The notes: generated from the letters alone by a model not told the origin. 64,000 bases of DNA from Epiperipatus broadwayi (GCA_028023455.1 JAQFVV010000013.1:13714258-13778257); one strand, 5' to 3'; shown: positions 52,301-57,366, counted from the first letter of the stretch. Translations and numbers: made by a program.

Positions 52301-54021
52301 TTTATTTACAAAGGCTGTCTTATCTTTACTAGTGAATGCAAAATCAGTAGTAAATAATTACTAAGATAAGATGTTTAATAGAATCTTATGCATTTTGCTA
52401 TCAATTGGATTAATCAGAAAATTATATTTTTTGCTCATTTAATAATTTTGTGTAAATATAATTTTTCATATGAATAAAACCATTGTAAGGTTTAATAAAT
52501 ACTTGATAATTTCTAAATTTTTAATGTTATAATATATATAATAAAAATTAAAATAGTCTGAAATTGCCTAGGATAAGGCAAATAAGTACCTTTCCAGCAT
52601 TCCTTCATAGAATAACAAAAAATACATTACTATTTAACACATTCACTAAATACTGCTTGATTTTTTTTTTTACTTTTTTTTTTTTACATTTTAACTAAAA
52701 CTGCTAGATATCCATTTATCAACTAATAGTTTTTTTATTTATTTATCAACTAATAGATGACTGACTCATAAAGCGAAGAAGACCCTGTTTAATAGACTAA
52801 TCAAATAATAAACAATGAGCATTGTCAATTGCTCAACAAGCTTTGTGATAAATGCTTAGCCAGAGAAAGCATTTAAAATATCTTTGTCAGGAACCCTCCC
52901 TCAAATATCTGACCATGATTTCACGTTTTGGCACTCCTCAGAGAACAATTGGCTATGCTCATTGTTTATATCTTACAAGCTTAAGAGAATTGGGTCATGT
53001 GATCTATGACTCTTATTTTGACTATTTATAGTCTCTGCCTTAAGTCTTATTCAATGTTATATTCCAAGACCACTAATATATGGTATGGCTGAAGATCTCT
53101 CAGCCCCATATAGCTTTTTGAGTTGGATAGCTGGGTTTGAAGACATGTAGGTGTCTGAAAATTTCAGATTTTCCACTCAATAGATAACTTTTAGATAAAT
53201 GCTGGATGAGGGTTGGTATGTTTAAATCTAGTGTCTGAAACTACCCTAGTGCTTCTCTGAGAAGTGCCAAAGCATGAAATCATGGTCAGAGGTTGGGGGG
53301 GGGGGTTCCTGACCGAGGTATTTTAAATGCTTTCTCTGGCTAAGCATTTATTACAAAGCTTGTTGAGCAATTGGCAATGCTCATTGTTTATATCTTACAA
53401 GCTTAAGAGAATTGGGTTATGTGATCTATGACTCTTATTTGACTATTTATAATCAAATAATGTTTGATAAAGTTTTATAATTTTCTTTTTTACATTTTAG
53501 CTATAATTAAATAGCAATTTAACAGTCATTGAATGACTAACTTAATTGCTTATAGATCAGATACCAGAAAAAAATTCTAAAACTTAAATAACATTTTTTT
53601 ACTACCTAAAACATTTTTCCAGTTTCTAAAATGCAAACTATTTTAGGAATGTGGACAGAAATTACGTTAGTTGCTGCAATAATAAACTCTCACATGCAGA
53701 ATATATATTAATATAAATTTGACTATATAGTTGATTTTAATTTTTATCAAATGTTTTCTTTATGGTTTTTTTTTTTTTTAATTTGACGCTACCTTCTTTC
53801 CTTTCTTTTCTCAATTTTTTTAAATATATATAATTCTTTACTTTTTTAAAACATTTTTTTTTTAATAATTTAGGATTATTAAATTCTTATTGTGTGCTGA
53901 TAATCCTCAAGCACGGGAATGTTTACACATAATCCGCCTGATGACGTCTTCCAGCCTTCAGAGGACAGCTTCTCTATTTATTTTTATATTTATTTTACTA
54001 TGTACATTACTTGTATCTTAA
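1932..54021 (+). CDS. ADP-ribosyl cyclase (CD38/BST1 family), five 3' exons, 5' end missing
   Basis: Spliced gene: exons 1932-2144, 5959-6038, 26014-26106, 34806-34892 and 53874-54021 (621 nt, 206 codons plus stop). All introns are GT-AG and the phases (0, 2, 2, 2) join in frame. The family converts NAD to cyclic ADP-ribose (or NAADP by base exchange) for calcium signalling, and can hydrolyse cADPR. Active-site positions known from CD38 and Aplysia cyclase are all seen: Trp4 in LFWSG, Glu25 in TLEDTL, Trp65 in DYWSK and Glu104 in RFELP. Cys39, 52, 56, 132, 153, 165 and 174 fit the family disulfide pattern. N-glycosylation sequons are at N55, N85 and N96. The end (residues 190-206) is hydrophobic after a Ser/Thr-rich stretch, as in a GPI-anchor signal. 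About 80-100 N-terminal residues (signal peptide, first cysteines) are not in the window. Family assignment is firm; enzyme balance (cyclase versus hydrolase) cannot be read. Confidence 0.93.
2145..5958 (+). other. Cyclase intron A-B (3.8 kb), no gene seen
   Basis: AT-rich, with homopolymer T and A tracts and a C-run at 3492-3506. No conserved protein frame, RNA or structured repeat recognised except the short dispersed repeat copy near 5740-5790. Confidence 0.5.
5959..6038 (+). CDS. Cyclase exon B
   Basis: Acceptor TTTAACAG ending at 5958 and donor GTAAAC at 6039. 80 nt give residues 72-97 plus two bases of codon 98 (Ser, completed at 26014). It reads FSESASGYVTVILNGSRMP..., matching the family segment with a beta strand followed by the conserved NGS. 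N85 in NGS and N96 in the NNS made across the splice junction are glycosylation sequons. The downstream intron is about 20 kb. Confidence 0.92.
6039..7164 (+). other. Start of the 20-kb intron B-C, nothing recognised
   Basis: AT-rich intronic DNA. No repeats or frames I can name up to the foldback element at 7165. Confidence 0.4.
7165..7641. mobile_element. Foldback/MITE-like element flanked by TTAA
   Basis: Outer inverted ends 'ACAAGGCAAA' (from 7165) and 'TTTGCCTTGT' (to 7641) continue inward through a CCATACAGTAGTGCC-type arm. TTAA sits directly on both sides (7161-7164, 7642-7645), as expected for a TTAA target duplication, though no autonomous parent is seen. Inside are three direct 104-bp repeats and one inverted copy, meeting in a perfect palindrome centred at 7500/7501. 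No protein is encoded. It lies in a cyclase intron. Confidence 0.7.
7197..7500 (+). repeat. Three tandem 104-bp repeats
   Basis: Units begin at about 7197, 7301 and 7405 with the sequence 'ATCAGAGTAATCAATGGATG'. Copies are nearly identical, the first being slightly divergent at its start. A fourth copy follows in inverse orientation (7501-7600). Confidence 0.9.
7945..8100 (+). repeat. Two-copy tandem repeat, period about 82 bp
   Basis: 'ATTACAGATA' at 7948 and 8030 starts two similar units ending in AAATATTTTAGT and AAATTATTTA. A partial third start lies near 7883. Confidence 0.6.
8390..10700. other. Less AT-rich intronic block of unknown nature
   Basis: This stretch has more CpG and more complex sequence than its surroundings, for example 8540-8640, 9640-9900 and 10540-10720. 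No protein motif, terminal repeat or RNA structure could be assigned. It may be an old or unclassified mobile element. Confidence 0.3.
10936..11210 (+). repeat. Recurrent foldback repeat family, half copy
   Basis: Begins 'AACTGAAATACAGGC' and carries the family landmarks in order: 'GGGTATATGAGCACAGAC', 'AACACTGATACA', 'GATAAATAATCACCAATATA', 'CATGCTAAACCAGCAATCAT', and 'TATTAAAATAGCCAATC'. Related copies lie at 13.4-15.7, 17.8-18.7, 45.5, 46.4 and 56.4-57.7 kb. No coding capacity. Confidence 0.75.
11211..13440 (+). other. AT-rich intron stretch, nothing recognised
   Basis: Very AT-rich with A and T runs and no supported gene or structured repeat. Confidence 0.4.
13578..13916 (-). pseudogene. 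Penelope-like element GIY-YIG endonuclease fragment
   Basis: The minus-strand frame reads NLYEINYGNCNMIHYGLTGK then QLDERAKEHNN, which fits the GIY-YIG endonuclease at the C-terminus of Penelope-like retroelements (xYEIxCxxCxxxYxGxTGxxLxxRxKEH). The usual cysteine and YIG residues are partly replaced. Upstream in the frame is a K/N-rich linker. No reverse transcriptase is attached, so this is a 5'-truncated, inactive fragment. The open frame runs on into the adjacent foldback repeat (13917-14057) by chance. Confidence 0.7.
14250..15480 (+). repeat. Three tandem units of the recurrent repeat family (about 430-470 bp)
   Basis: 'GATTTGGG' landmarks at 14253, 14721 and 15154 give spacings of 468 and 433. 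Each unit continues through 'AGTTGGAGGTTGAAGTAGAT' or its equivalent, 'GTATGAAGATTTGCTATCTT', 'GTTAATCTGGA', and 'TCAAATC'-type B-box-like sequence. Confidence 0.8.
15701..17806 (+). other. AT-rich intron stretch with microsatellite
   Basis: No supported gene. A 108-codon frame at 15982-16308 has no recognisable domain and ordinary intronic composition. Contains the (AT)n(GT)n repeat at 17203-17241. Confidence 0.4.
17203..17241. repeat. Compound (AT)n(GT)n microsatellite
   Basis: Alternating AT followed by an uninterrupted TG run. Confidence 0.95.
17807..18692. mobile_element. Long foldback element with 8-bp target duplication
   Basis: The ends 'GGTACTGTGGTATTAGAGC' (17807) and its complement (to 18692) are inverted repeats with arms of about 395-400 bp around a loop near 18205-18295. 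Direct ATTTAATT copies sit immediately outside (17799-17806, 18693-18700), an 8-bp target duplication as made by hAT or P-type transposases. The inner part is the recurrent repeat family, including 'GAGTTCGAATCC', which resembles a tRNA B box. The same predicted peptide appears on both strands only because the arms are inverted copies; it is not a gene. Confidence 0.85.
18701..20080 (+). other. Intronic DNA, one possible coding relic
   Basis: AT-rich and otherwise featureless. 19185-19425 is less AT-rich and is annotated separately. Confidence 0.4.
19206..19416 (-). pseudogene. Possible degraded coding fragment, family unknown
   Basis: A minus-strand frame without stops reads KHYAEPHDTVHWFYGVLFLA followed by IVWLVSWWHYTKG and about 40 more residues, with one hydrophobic segment. 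Composition is unlike its AT-rich surroundings, which is why I note it. Stops lie directly before it and I recognise no family. It could be chance. Confidence 0.2.
20089..20121 (-). ncRNA. Hammerhead-ribozyme-like hairpin of a Penelope-like element
   Basis: Minus strand: CTGATGA (20121-20115), one extra A, GACT, a 9-base loop, AGTC, GAAA (20096-20093), then CTGTA. This has the hammerhead core order CUGAUGA, stem II, GAAA, with a 4-bp stem II and a possible minimal stem III (AC/GU) before a UA. The extra A before stem II departs from the canonical core and I could not pair stem I. It lies about 750 bp downstream, on the same strand, of the PLE endonuclease fragment at 20866-21141. PLE terminal repeats are known to carry hammerheads, so position supports the call. 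Confidence 0.5.
20866..21425 (-). pseudogene. Penelope-like element: linker and GIY-YIG endonuclease relic
   Basis: The minus-strand frame 21141-20866 reads INGVYEIECRKCKDKWI, then YVGGMKNSIYTRLKQHKYD and IHFMETGH. These match GIY-YIG motifs of PLE retroelements: YEIxCxxC, YVG, RLKxH, and HFxETGH. Upstream, about 21280-21425 reads RAKYYCDEGEYDKEKI and DFKKNEYPEEVIKKN, like the PLE segment between RT and endonuclease; stops and frame breaks separate the two. No RT catalytic region is present. With the hairpin at 20089-20121 it forms the 3' part of a 5'-truncated element. Confidence 0.75.
21426..24696 (+). other. AT-rich intron stretch
   Basis: No gene recognised. Contains simple repeats at about 22324-22372 and 23180-23202. 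The small open frames show no motif. Confidence 0.4.
22324..22372. repeat. Compound (TA)n(TG)n(CG)n microsatellite
   Basis: Alternating purine-pyrimidine tract passing from TA to TG to a short CG run, all potentially Z-DNA forming in its second half. Confidence 0.95.
24697..25502 (+). repeat. 435-bp element in direct tandem (two copies)
   Basis: Copy 1 starts at 24697 and copy 2 at 25132 with 'ATAAACAGTGAGGATTGCC'. They are nearly identical for about 365 bp, up to 'TTTTGGCAGAGACTAT'. Copy 1 then has a TAAATAGTC half and a 90-bp spacer ending 'AAGCTTGTAAGTT'; copy 2 stops at TTTATAGTC. A diverged family member is inverted at 52.8-53.45 kb. No coding frame. Confidence 0.9.
25503..26013 (+). 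other. Intron end before exon C
   Basis: AT-rich; nothing recognised apart from the splice acceptor. Confidence 0.4.
26014..26106 (+). CDS. Cyclase exon C (catalytic Glu)
   Basis: Acceptor TTTTGCAG ending at 26013 and consensus donor GTAAGT at 26107. 93 nt give residues 98-128 plus two bases of codon 129. It reads SYFARFELPSLIKEKV then HAVKVLIAYKLDG. Glu104 in RFELP aligns with the catalytic glutamate of the family (Glu226 in human CD38). The exon lies 500 bp after the 435-bp tandem repeat and is not itself repeated. Confidence 0.94.
26107..32380 (+). other. Intron C-D, first 6.3 kb
   Basis: AT-rich with no supported gene. 29630-30420 is more complex, with a TATAAAAGG box at about 29718 that could belong to an old LTR, but no matching second copy or target duplication was found. 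31374-31402 is a (CAT)n-rich tract. Confidence 0.4.
31735..31870 (-). repeat. tRNA-like (SINE-type) sequence, low confidence
   Basis: The minus strand has 'CGGGTTTGAATCCC', a good match to a tRNA B box and T-arm, about 20 bases from the end of a short ordered segment. A clear A box was not established. Confidence 0.3.
32405..32475 (-). repeat. Degenerate PLE terminal hairpin
   Basis: Minus strand: GTGGATGA, CTTG, 6-base loop, CAAG, TTGAAATGTC, then GGTATATTA. Same layout as the hairpin at 20.1 kb (GATGA, stem, GAAA), with core bases changed. It follows the PLE endonuclease fragment at 32584-32758 on the same strand. Confidence 0.45.
32584..32758 (-). pseudogene. Penelope-like element, C-terminal endonuclease fragment
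   Basis: Open minus-strand frame reading SLHTIASGHKIDFSSTRIIS, then CDNLYQCKIREAIEILKRPD and a K/D-rich end. This matches the C-terminal HxxxxGHxIDFxxxxI and RxREAIEI motifs of PLE GIY-YIG proteins. The catalytic part and RT are absent, so it is a short 3' fragment. Different subfamily from the copies at 13.6 and 20.9 kb. Confidence 0.7.
32899..32970 (+). repeat. tRNA-derived sequence (tRNA pseudogene or SINE head)
   Basis: 'TTTAGTGTAATGG' at 32908-32920 resembles an A box and 'CAAGTTTGAACCT' at 32946-32958 a B box, with tRNA-like spacing (38 bases). The cloverleaf is not convincing, so a SINE head or pseudogene is more likely than a tRNA gene. Confidence 0.4.
33058..34500 (+). pseudogene. 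LINE retrotransposon 3' part (RT active site to zinc-finger end)
   Basis: Frames in series resemble the end of a non-LTR ORF2. SGLFFADD-type RT motif C is intact at 33160-33171, followed by VFLYAERREDMEVMLRTCAR and the YSYLGIILS thumb motif. Then 33418-33768 encodes the region with KIQREIGRHALD and EAIQGEMGW. Near the end is LCKEGIENIKHLLLQC, a C/H/C zinc-finger-like motif. Frame breaks and stops at several points show decay. The element is 5'-truncated (no endonuclease or RT fingers) and ends in a short CACATCA repeat before AATAAAA. It lies in the sense orientation and stops about 300 bp before cyclase exon D. Confidence 0.8.
34806..34892 (+). CDS. Cyclase exon D
   Basis: Acceptor TTATAG ending at 34805 and donor GTAAGC at 34893. 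87 nt give residues 129-157 plus two bases of codon 158. It reads EEKCGTGSLQILEKLVKQKG then FSYECIDNYE, close to the molluscan cyclase pattern KCGxGSLxxLEKLVK. Cys132 and Cys153 match conserved disulfide cysteines. The acceptor AGAG allows a 2-base shift, but only AG at 34804-34805 keeps the family frame. Confidence 0.94.
35286..35289. repeat. Target-site duplication, left (ATAG)
   Basis: ATAG directly before the left LTR; the same four bases follow the right LTR at 42085-42088. Confidence 0.75.
35290..36728 (-). repeat. LTR (3' LTR in element orientation)
   Basis: In element orientation it begins TGTGCCATTT and ends ACATTATA. Matches the other LTR along its whole length, with small indels. 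Open frames across it on the plus strand (for example 36121-36522) recur in both LTRs and are not genes. Confidence 0.93.
36910..37311 (-). pseudogene. Integrase C-terminal part of the gypsy element
   Basis: The frame reads MRELGCLFRVYTASNHRGWV then FINWTHNESTGFAPVRL and ends with a K/W-rich region (TGDTVWVKTNP). This is the segment after the catalytic Glu and the C-terminal domain of Ty3/gypsy integrases. The catalytic Glu codon lies just upstream, separated from this frame by a break at about 37311. Confidence 0.85.
37312..38193 (-). pseudogene. Integrase zinc-binding and core domain of the gypsy element
   Basis: Contains the HHCC zinc-binding module (two His in HHLYGHYGV, two Cys in SCEMCQKTK) and the core with a first catalytic Asp in VAIDFYGPLP and the motif YLLVVYDLFSKW. 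The open frame ends near 37474; past a break the second catalytic Asp is seen in SDHG at 37411-37422. The stretch before the zinc module (about 38193-37880) is the linker from RNase H. Confidence 0.88.
38127..38666 (-). pseudogene. RNase H domain of the gypsy element
   Basis: RT connection (RSFLGLGNFYNKF) is followed by RNase H motifs: Asp in FIVQVDSSGYGLG, Glu in VTEKEALAVVWAF, and Asp in VRTDHKSLEFL. All three catalytic acids seen are kept. It is separated from the RT frame by two in-frame TGA codons near 38680-38695 and from the integrase frame by a frame shift. Confidence 0.88.
38697..39194 (-). pseudogene. Reverse transcriptase of the gypsy element, catalytic pair altered
   Basis: RT motifs in order: DARQLNKITWPDQNVPP, FSTLDLTSSYWQIKLHP (first catalytic Asp kept), RMSFGLKNSGAGL and the palm motif. 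The palm motif reads ITIYINNVIIAS at 38880-38905: both aspartates expected in YxDD are Asn (codons at 38889-38894). Such a protein could not polymerise. The frame is shifted relative to the upstream protease frame at an A-run (T-run on plus strand, about 39217-39226). Confidence 0.92.
39203..39922 (-). pseudogene. Protease and RT start of the gypsy element
   Basis: VKTLWDSGSQISVMS holds the aspartic-protease DSG triad, followed by a retropepsin-like fold with HEAILGSDFMHKTG as the C-terminal hydrophobic-hydrophobic-Gly region. Residues after about 150 are the linker and first RT motif (YNNPLVVVKKK). A methionine start is arbitrary, as the frame upstream is in a polyprotein. Confidence 0.88.
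40026..40238 (-). pseudogene. Short Lys/Glu-rich frame in the gag position
   Basis: 70 codons beginning MKLRSNKNIQNMAEGKK, highly charged and probably coiled coil. It lies where gag should begin, but only about 100 bp separates it from protease sequence. No capsid homology region and no CCHC knuckle are seen, so most of gag is deleted or never present. Confidence 0.5.
40638..40655 (-). other. Primer binding site of the gypsy element
   Basis: 18 bases on the minus strand beginning TGG (complement of tRNA CCA) one base from the LTR: TGGCTTTCCCAACTCGAG. The tRNA was not identified. Confidence 0.55.
40657..42084 (-). repeat. LTR (5' LTR in element orientation)
   Basis: Partner of 35290-36728. 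Several differences between the two are CpG/TpG transitions, as expected from decay after insertion; this copy lacks a few short blocks (3-5 bp). Confidence 0.93.
42085..42088. repeat. Target-site duplication, right (ATAG)
   Basis: ATAG directly after the right LTR; matches 35286-35289. Confidence 0.75.
42089..45479 (+). other. AT-rich intron stretch, nothing recognised
   Basis: 3.4 kb with no supported gene, RNA or structured repeat. A-rich runs between 42400 and 43900. Confidence 0.45.
45480..45815 (+). repeat. Recurrent foldback repeat family, diverged copy
   Basis: Carries 'AACTGACACACATGACCACA', 'CATGCAGAAGCAGCATTCAT', 'TATATTAAGATAACAATTCC', and 'ACAGGCTTCAATCTTCTCAC' in family order, then a short inverse piece (TTGGTGATCATCTATCTTTC). 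Confidence 0.65.
45830..46360 (-). pseudogene. LINE reverse transcriptase remnant
   Basis: Minus strand, one frame with interspersed stops, reads KRMKLAKQYTKCLNDKDVQD, then (stop) KNIVVILIFKICDK, (stop) YTRNCRPISFFARFLSRI. This is the non-LTR RT region where NWKxAxVxxIxKKGDK is followed by NxRPISLLS. Palm motif C is not present. Truncated and dead; it may share a family with the LINE at 33.1-34.5 kb, which covers the complementary part of RT. Bounded on the downstream side by a repeat copy at 46389. Confidence 0.7.
46389..46712 (+). repeat. Recurrent foldback repeat family, half copy
   Basis: From 'ATATATAGGGTATATGAGC' through 'GATAAATAATCACCAATATA', 'TAAACCAGCAATCATCAATT', 'GATAGCCAATCCTCATACTT' to 'CTGATGATGAAACGCTCAAA' and 'GAGATTCTCGTCACACC'. 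The open frame at 46607-46795 is incidental. Confidence 0.8.
46713..49500 (+). other. AT-rich intron stretch, nothing recognised
   Basis: No gene supported. 47750-47830 has a short ordered segment (CATCTATTGATAATTCCAC, GATGGCTCTAAAGTAGAG) with a weak relative near 51640. Confidence 0.4.
50189..50268 (-). repeat. tRNA-derived sequence, type II-like
   Basis: Minus strand: A-box-like 'GTCAGCATAGCTGCC', a long hairpin 'GCAAGCAATTGCTTGC' in variable-arm position, and a good T-arm CGGG-TTTGCTT-CCCG. The acceptor stem does not pair, so it is a tRNA pseudogene or SINE head rather than a gene. Confidence 0.45.
50383..50728. repeat. Near-perfect 346-bp palindrome derived from a PLE-type terminus
   Basis: Arms 50383-50550 and 50561-50728 are each 168 bp, with about two mismatches, around a T-rich 10-base loop. 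Each arm carries a hairpin motif GACTAT...ATAGTC-GAAACGTTGG, the layout seen in PLE terminal hairpins (20.1 and 32.4 kb). It lies inside the hAT transposase pseudogene. No protein. Confidence 0.9.
51276..52806 (+). other. AT-rich intron stretch
   Basis: Nothing recognised. 51480-51690 is a more complex segment that may be the start of the hAT element or a SINE. Confidence 0.35.
52807..53450. repeat. Inverted copies of the 435-bp repeat family
   Basis: A forward partial copy (52807-52943, from 'ATAAACAATGAGCATTGTC') faces a full reverse copy and a further partial reverse unit (52946-53450). Landmarks of the 24.7-kb units appear complemented: 'TGACTATTTATAGTC', 'CTGAAGATCTCTCAGCCCC', 'GACATGTAGGTGTCTG'. 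Arms would pair over about 135 bp. A G10 run at 53299-53308 falls where the other copies have CCCC. It ends about 420 bp before the last cyclase exon. Confidence 0.85.
53874..54021 (+). CDS. Cyclase terminal exon with C-terminal hydrophobic tail
   Basis: Acceptor AATTTAG ending at 53873 after a long T-rich tract; stop TAA at 54019-54021. Codes residues 158-206. It has the family motif LLCADNPQARECL (Cys165, Cys174), then a linker with TSSS and QRT, then 17 mostly hydrophobic residues ending the protein. That layout fits a GPI-attachment signal (omega site near Ser183-Ser185) as in BST1 and schistosome NAD glycohydrolase, rather than a type II membrane protein like CD38. A C-terminal membrane helix is the alternative. 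Confidence 0.93.
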
Positions 54022-54038
54022 GTCATAAAGCAATGCAA

Positions 54039-54044
54039 AATAAA
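54039..54044 (+). promoter_or_regulatory. Poly(A) signal of the cyclase gene
   Basis: AATAAA 18 bases after the stop codon. It would give a very short 3' UTR; other AT-rich variants downstream could also serve. Confidence 0.5.
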
Positions 54045-54265
54045 ACATATTTATTTTTATAAGTTTCAATTTAAATTTATTTGCGTTTGTATGTAAATCA
54101 TATGTACATTGTATATACCCATATCCTGTATATACATTGCAAAATAGCCCCGCATGATTTGATGCAATAGTGAGAGATAGATCTTGGAACTTAAGATCTG
54201 ACGATCGTGATCCAACTCGATCACTTCCAGTGCTCGAACATCTTATGAATTCGCTAACAATAGAT

Positions 54266-55413
54266 CAGTGGTCTTCAACCACCGGGCTGCAGAAGTTTTC
54301 TGCTGGTCTGCAGCTAGACTGGCAAGAAAGTTTGTAATAACAAAATAATACGATTTTAAACTTTTAATTAATATGAACAATTTTTATTTATTTTTTGATC
54401 GCATTTTTTCCCCGATTAAAAAAAAAGAAACAGAACAAAAACAAAATCTAATCAATCATACATAAATTAATTTGTTTTTCTATTTATCACAGATGTTTAT
54501 GGGGGGTGGTAGAAAAAGTTTTTTATTATACAAACTCTGTTTGTCTTTTGATAGCATTGTTAAAACAATAAAATATAACGTGACTTTTTTTGATCTCTTA
54601 AATTTTTTCTACTCTCTCTTTTAATATTTCATTTTTAGTGTGTTTTTTTTTTTGGCTTTAACTTTTATTTTGAAAATCAATTTTTATTGCCTTTTTTTTT
54701 AAAAATAAAAACCAAAAAATAAGTTCTGTCTCTAACATTTACAAAGTATTTCTCAATACACCCCACCACCCCAAAATAAAGTAAGATCAAAACTTTTGAC
54801 TTTTTCAAGCTTCGTTTTCTTTTTTTTTTGTTTGTTTAAAAATACACCCACTTTTTTTTGGCCTATAAGGCAATATTTTTTTTGGCTTTATTTGTATACT
54901 GCTAAAATACTAAAACTTTTATTTTTAAAACCAATTTCTGTTACCTTTTTTAAAAAATAAAAACAAACAAAAAATAACTTTGGTGTCTATCTTTTGTCTC
55001 GGTTGATGACTACGTATTTTTCAATCCCCTCCCCCCCAAAAAAAAAAATTAAATAAGATCAAAACTTTTGACTTTTCAACATTCAGGTGAATAACATTTT
55101 ATTCTTGCATGTTTTAACAACGAAATAACAAATGTAAAATGCAAGCACAATAATGAGAACAATTGTTATTGTATATTTTCTACAGCAGTATGACTGCGCA
55201 ACTCGAGAAAGAGTGTTCAACATGTGAAGGTAAGCAACACCATCACTATACACATTAACTAGTGTGCTGTTTTGGTCAGTTATAACTATTATGCTTATCT
55301 AAGACTAAGCAGGTTACATATTTAAGAAAATTTATCTGTAAACTTCTGCCGGTCCATGAAATCTTATCCTTATTTTTACCGTGCCGCAGGGGTGAAAAGG
55401 TTGAAGACCACTG
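54266..55413. mobile_element. Non-autonomous hAT transposon with 8-bp target duplication
   Basis: Ends CAGTGGTCTTCAACC (54266) and GGTTGAAGACCACTG (55413) are perfect 15-bp inverted repeats of the hAT consensus. CAATAGAT flanks both sides (54258-54265, 55414-55421). The 1.15-kb interior is noncoding, T-rich, and has an internal duplication ('AAGATCAAAACTTTTGACTT' near 54783 and 55056). The insertion also splits a small tandem duplication of host sequence ('ATGAATTCGCTAACAATA' at 54245 and again at 55486), so the empty site can be read. It lies 245 bp after the cyclase stop codon. Confidence 0.95.
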
Positions 55414-55421
55414 CAATAGAT

Positions 55422-56462
55422 CATTTGATTATTATTATTAGCCACAATAGAAAAGTAAATACACTTCTGGTGGTCTAACTTTTTATGAATTCGCTAACAA
55501 TAAATCATTCGATTATTATTATTAATCGCAATATAGAAGTAAATATTTTTTTATTAAAAGTTTGTACTGCAATTATTTTATCAAAATATGCAATCACATA
55601 CTACATTGTGTTTCAATATTGAAGATGAAAAAATTAAAATAATTAAACTTACTTATCTTAAAACAAAATGATAAGAAATGCAAAATTTTATTTGACACTT
55701 TGAAGTGTACAATTCTAATCAATTTTATCACGATTGTAAATAGTAATTTAAGAAAAATTTATAACCTTTTCTAAATCATTTAAAAGTCAAGTCACTAAAA
55801 CTAACATTTGTTTTTTCAGAAAAAAAACAAAAAACGACTGATCTTAAATTAAAGAAACCAGTCAATAATTTCTATTATTTAGACACATTACAAAATTGGA
55901 ATATGCAGGGCTATATGAGAAATGGAACAATGTTAAACAAATGTAATTATATTTTGACTTTTATAAATTCAAAAGAATGTAAATCTTTTAAATGAAAAAT
56001 AATTAACATTATTTAAGATGATATGCTTATAGTACATTCTTTATAAAAATATAATAATCAAATTGTTTGTCATAGAATGCACACAAAGTAATGTCGAGCG
56101 ATTCCCAGACCTTGAACTTTTGAGTTCGTTATTTTACCATAGTATTTAAACATTCTTAGATTCCTTTTTTTTTTTTTTTTTACCGCAGCACTAAAATACA
56201 CAAGGTGTTTCTAAAAATTTGTTTTTTTTTAGTTATTGACTTTTTTAAAATTTATGTTAATTTTCGTTACAAAAATGTTATTCCTGGTCCCAGTCATTCC
56301 AGTATTAATTTTTCATTTCTAATATAATTTAAATAGTATGTGATGGGCCGCGTCGATAATAAACACTTTTGTGCAAGAGTTGTGTTAGAATAATCATGAA
56401 CTCTCACAAATATGATTAAATATTTATTAATCTTATATATAACATATATTTACAATATATTT
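55422..56462 (+). other. AT-rich flank, nothing recognised
   Basis: Contains the second copy of the small tandem duplication (about 55484-55545). No gene or element supported. Confidence 0.4.
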
Positions 56463-57143
56463 TATAACTGAAACACATAGGCTTATTATGTACCTATGTC
56501 TATATATGTAATATATAGGGTATATAAGTACAGACTTTCACATGACCTACCACTCTCCACACTATCTCATAACACTGATACACTTGAACACATATGTTGA
56601 AAAGATAAATAATCACCAATATACATATTTCATGCTAAACCAGCAATCATCAGTTGGTCCAGATTACCTTCTTTACACATATATGCTATAAGTGTTCAAA
56701 TATATATTAAGATAGCCAATCCTCATATTTTAATGAACAGGCTTCAATCCACTCCAACTATTCAACTGTCCATCCAATTGAAAATCTGATGATGAAACGC
56801 TCAAAGGCCACCCTGAGGCTGACATTGTTGAAGAGTTGGAGTGGGGAGTGGATTGAAGCCTGACCATTAAAGTATGAGGATTGGCTATCTTAATATATTT
56901 CTGAGCACTTGTAGCATATATGTGTAGAGATGGTATAATCCAGACCAACTGATGATTACTGGTTTAGCATGAAATACACATATTGGTGATTATTTATCAT
57001 TTCAACATATATGTGTTTAAGTGTATCAGTGTTATGAGATAGTGTGGAGAGTGGTGGGGTGTGTGAAAGTCTGTGCTCATATACCCTATATTAAATATAT
57101 ATAGACATAGATACATAATAAGCCTGTGTGTTTCAGTTATTAC
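56463..57143. repeat. Palindromic full copy of the recurrent foldback repeat
   Basis: 'AACTGAAACACATAGGCTTA' at the left and its near-complement (TAAGCCTGTGTGTTTCAGTT, to about 57140) at the right bound two inverted arms of about 330 bp centred near 56825. The arms carry all family landmarks. This copy best shows that the family's basic form is a hairpin. Confidence 0.85.
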
Positions 57144-57219
57144 ATAGTAGAGATGTCTGCCCATCCCTTGTACATGTATTAAATGGATTATGTCCTGTAC
57201 ATGAGGAGTCAGATTGACC

Positions 57220-57366
57220 TTAGGTCAACATGAATGTGACAAGAATCTCAGCCTCAGTGTGGCCTTTGAGCATTTCATCATCAGATTTTCTATTGGATAG
57301 ACAGTTGAAGAGTTGGAGTGTGGAATGGATTGAAGCCTGTCCATTAAAGTATGAGGATTGGCTATC

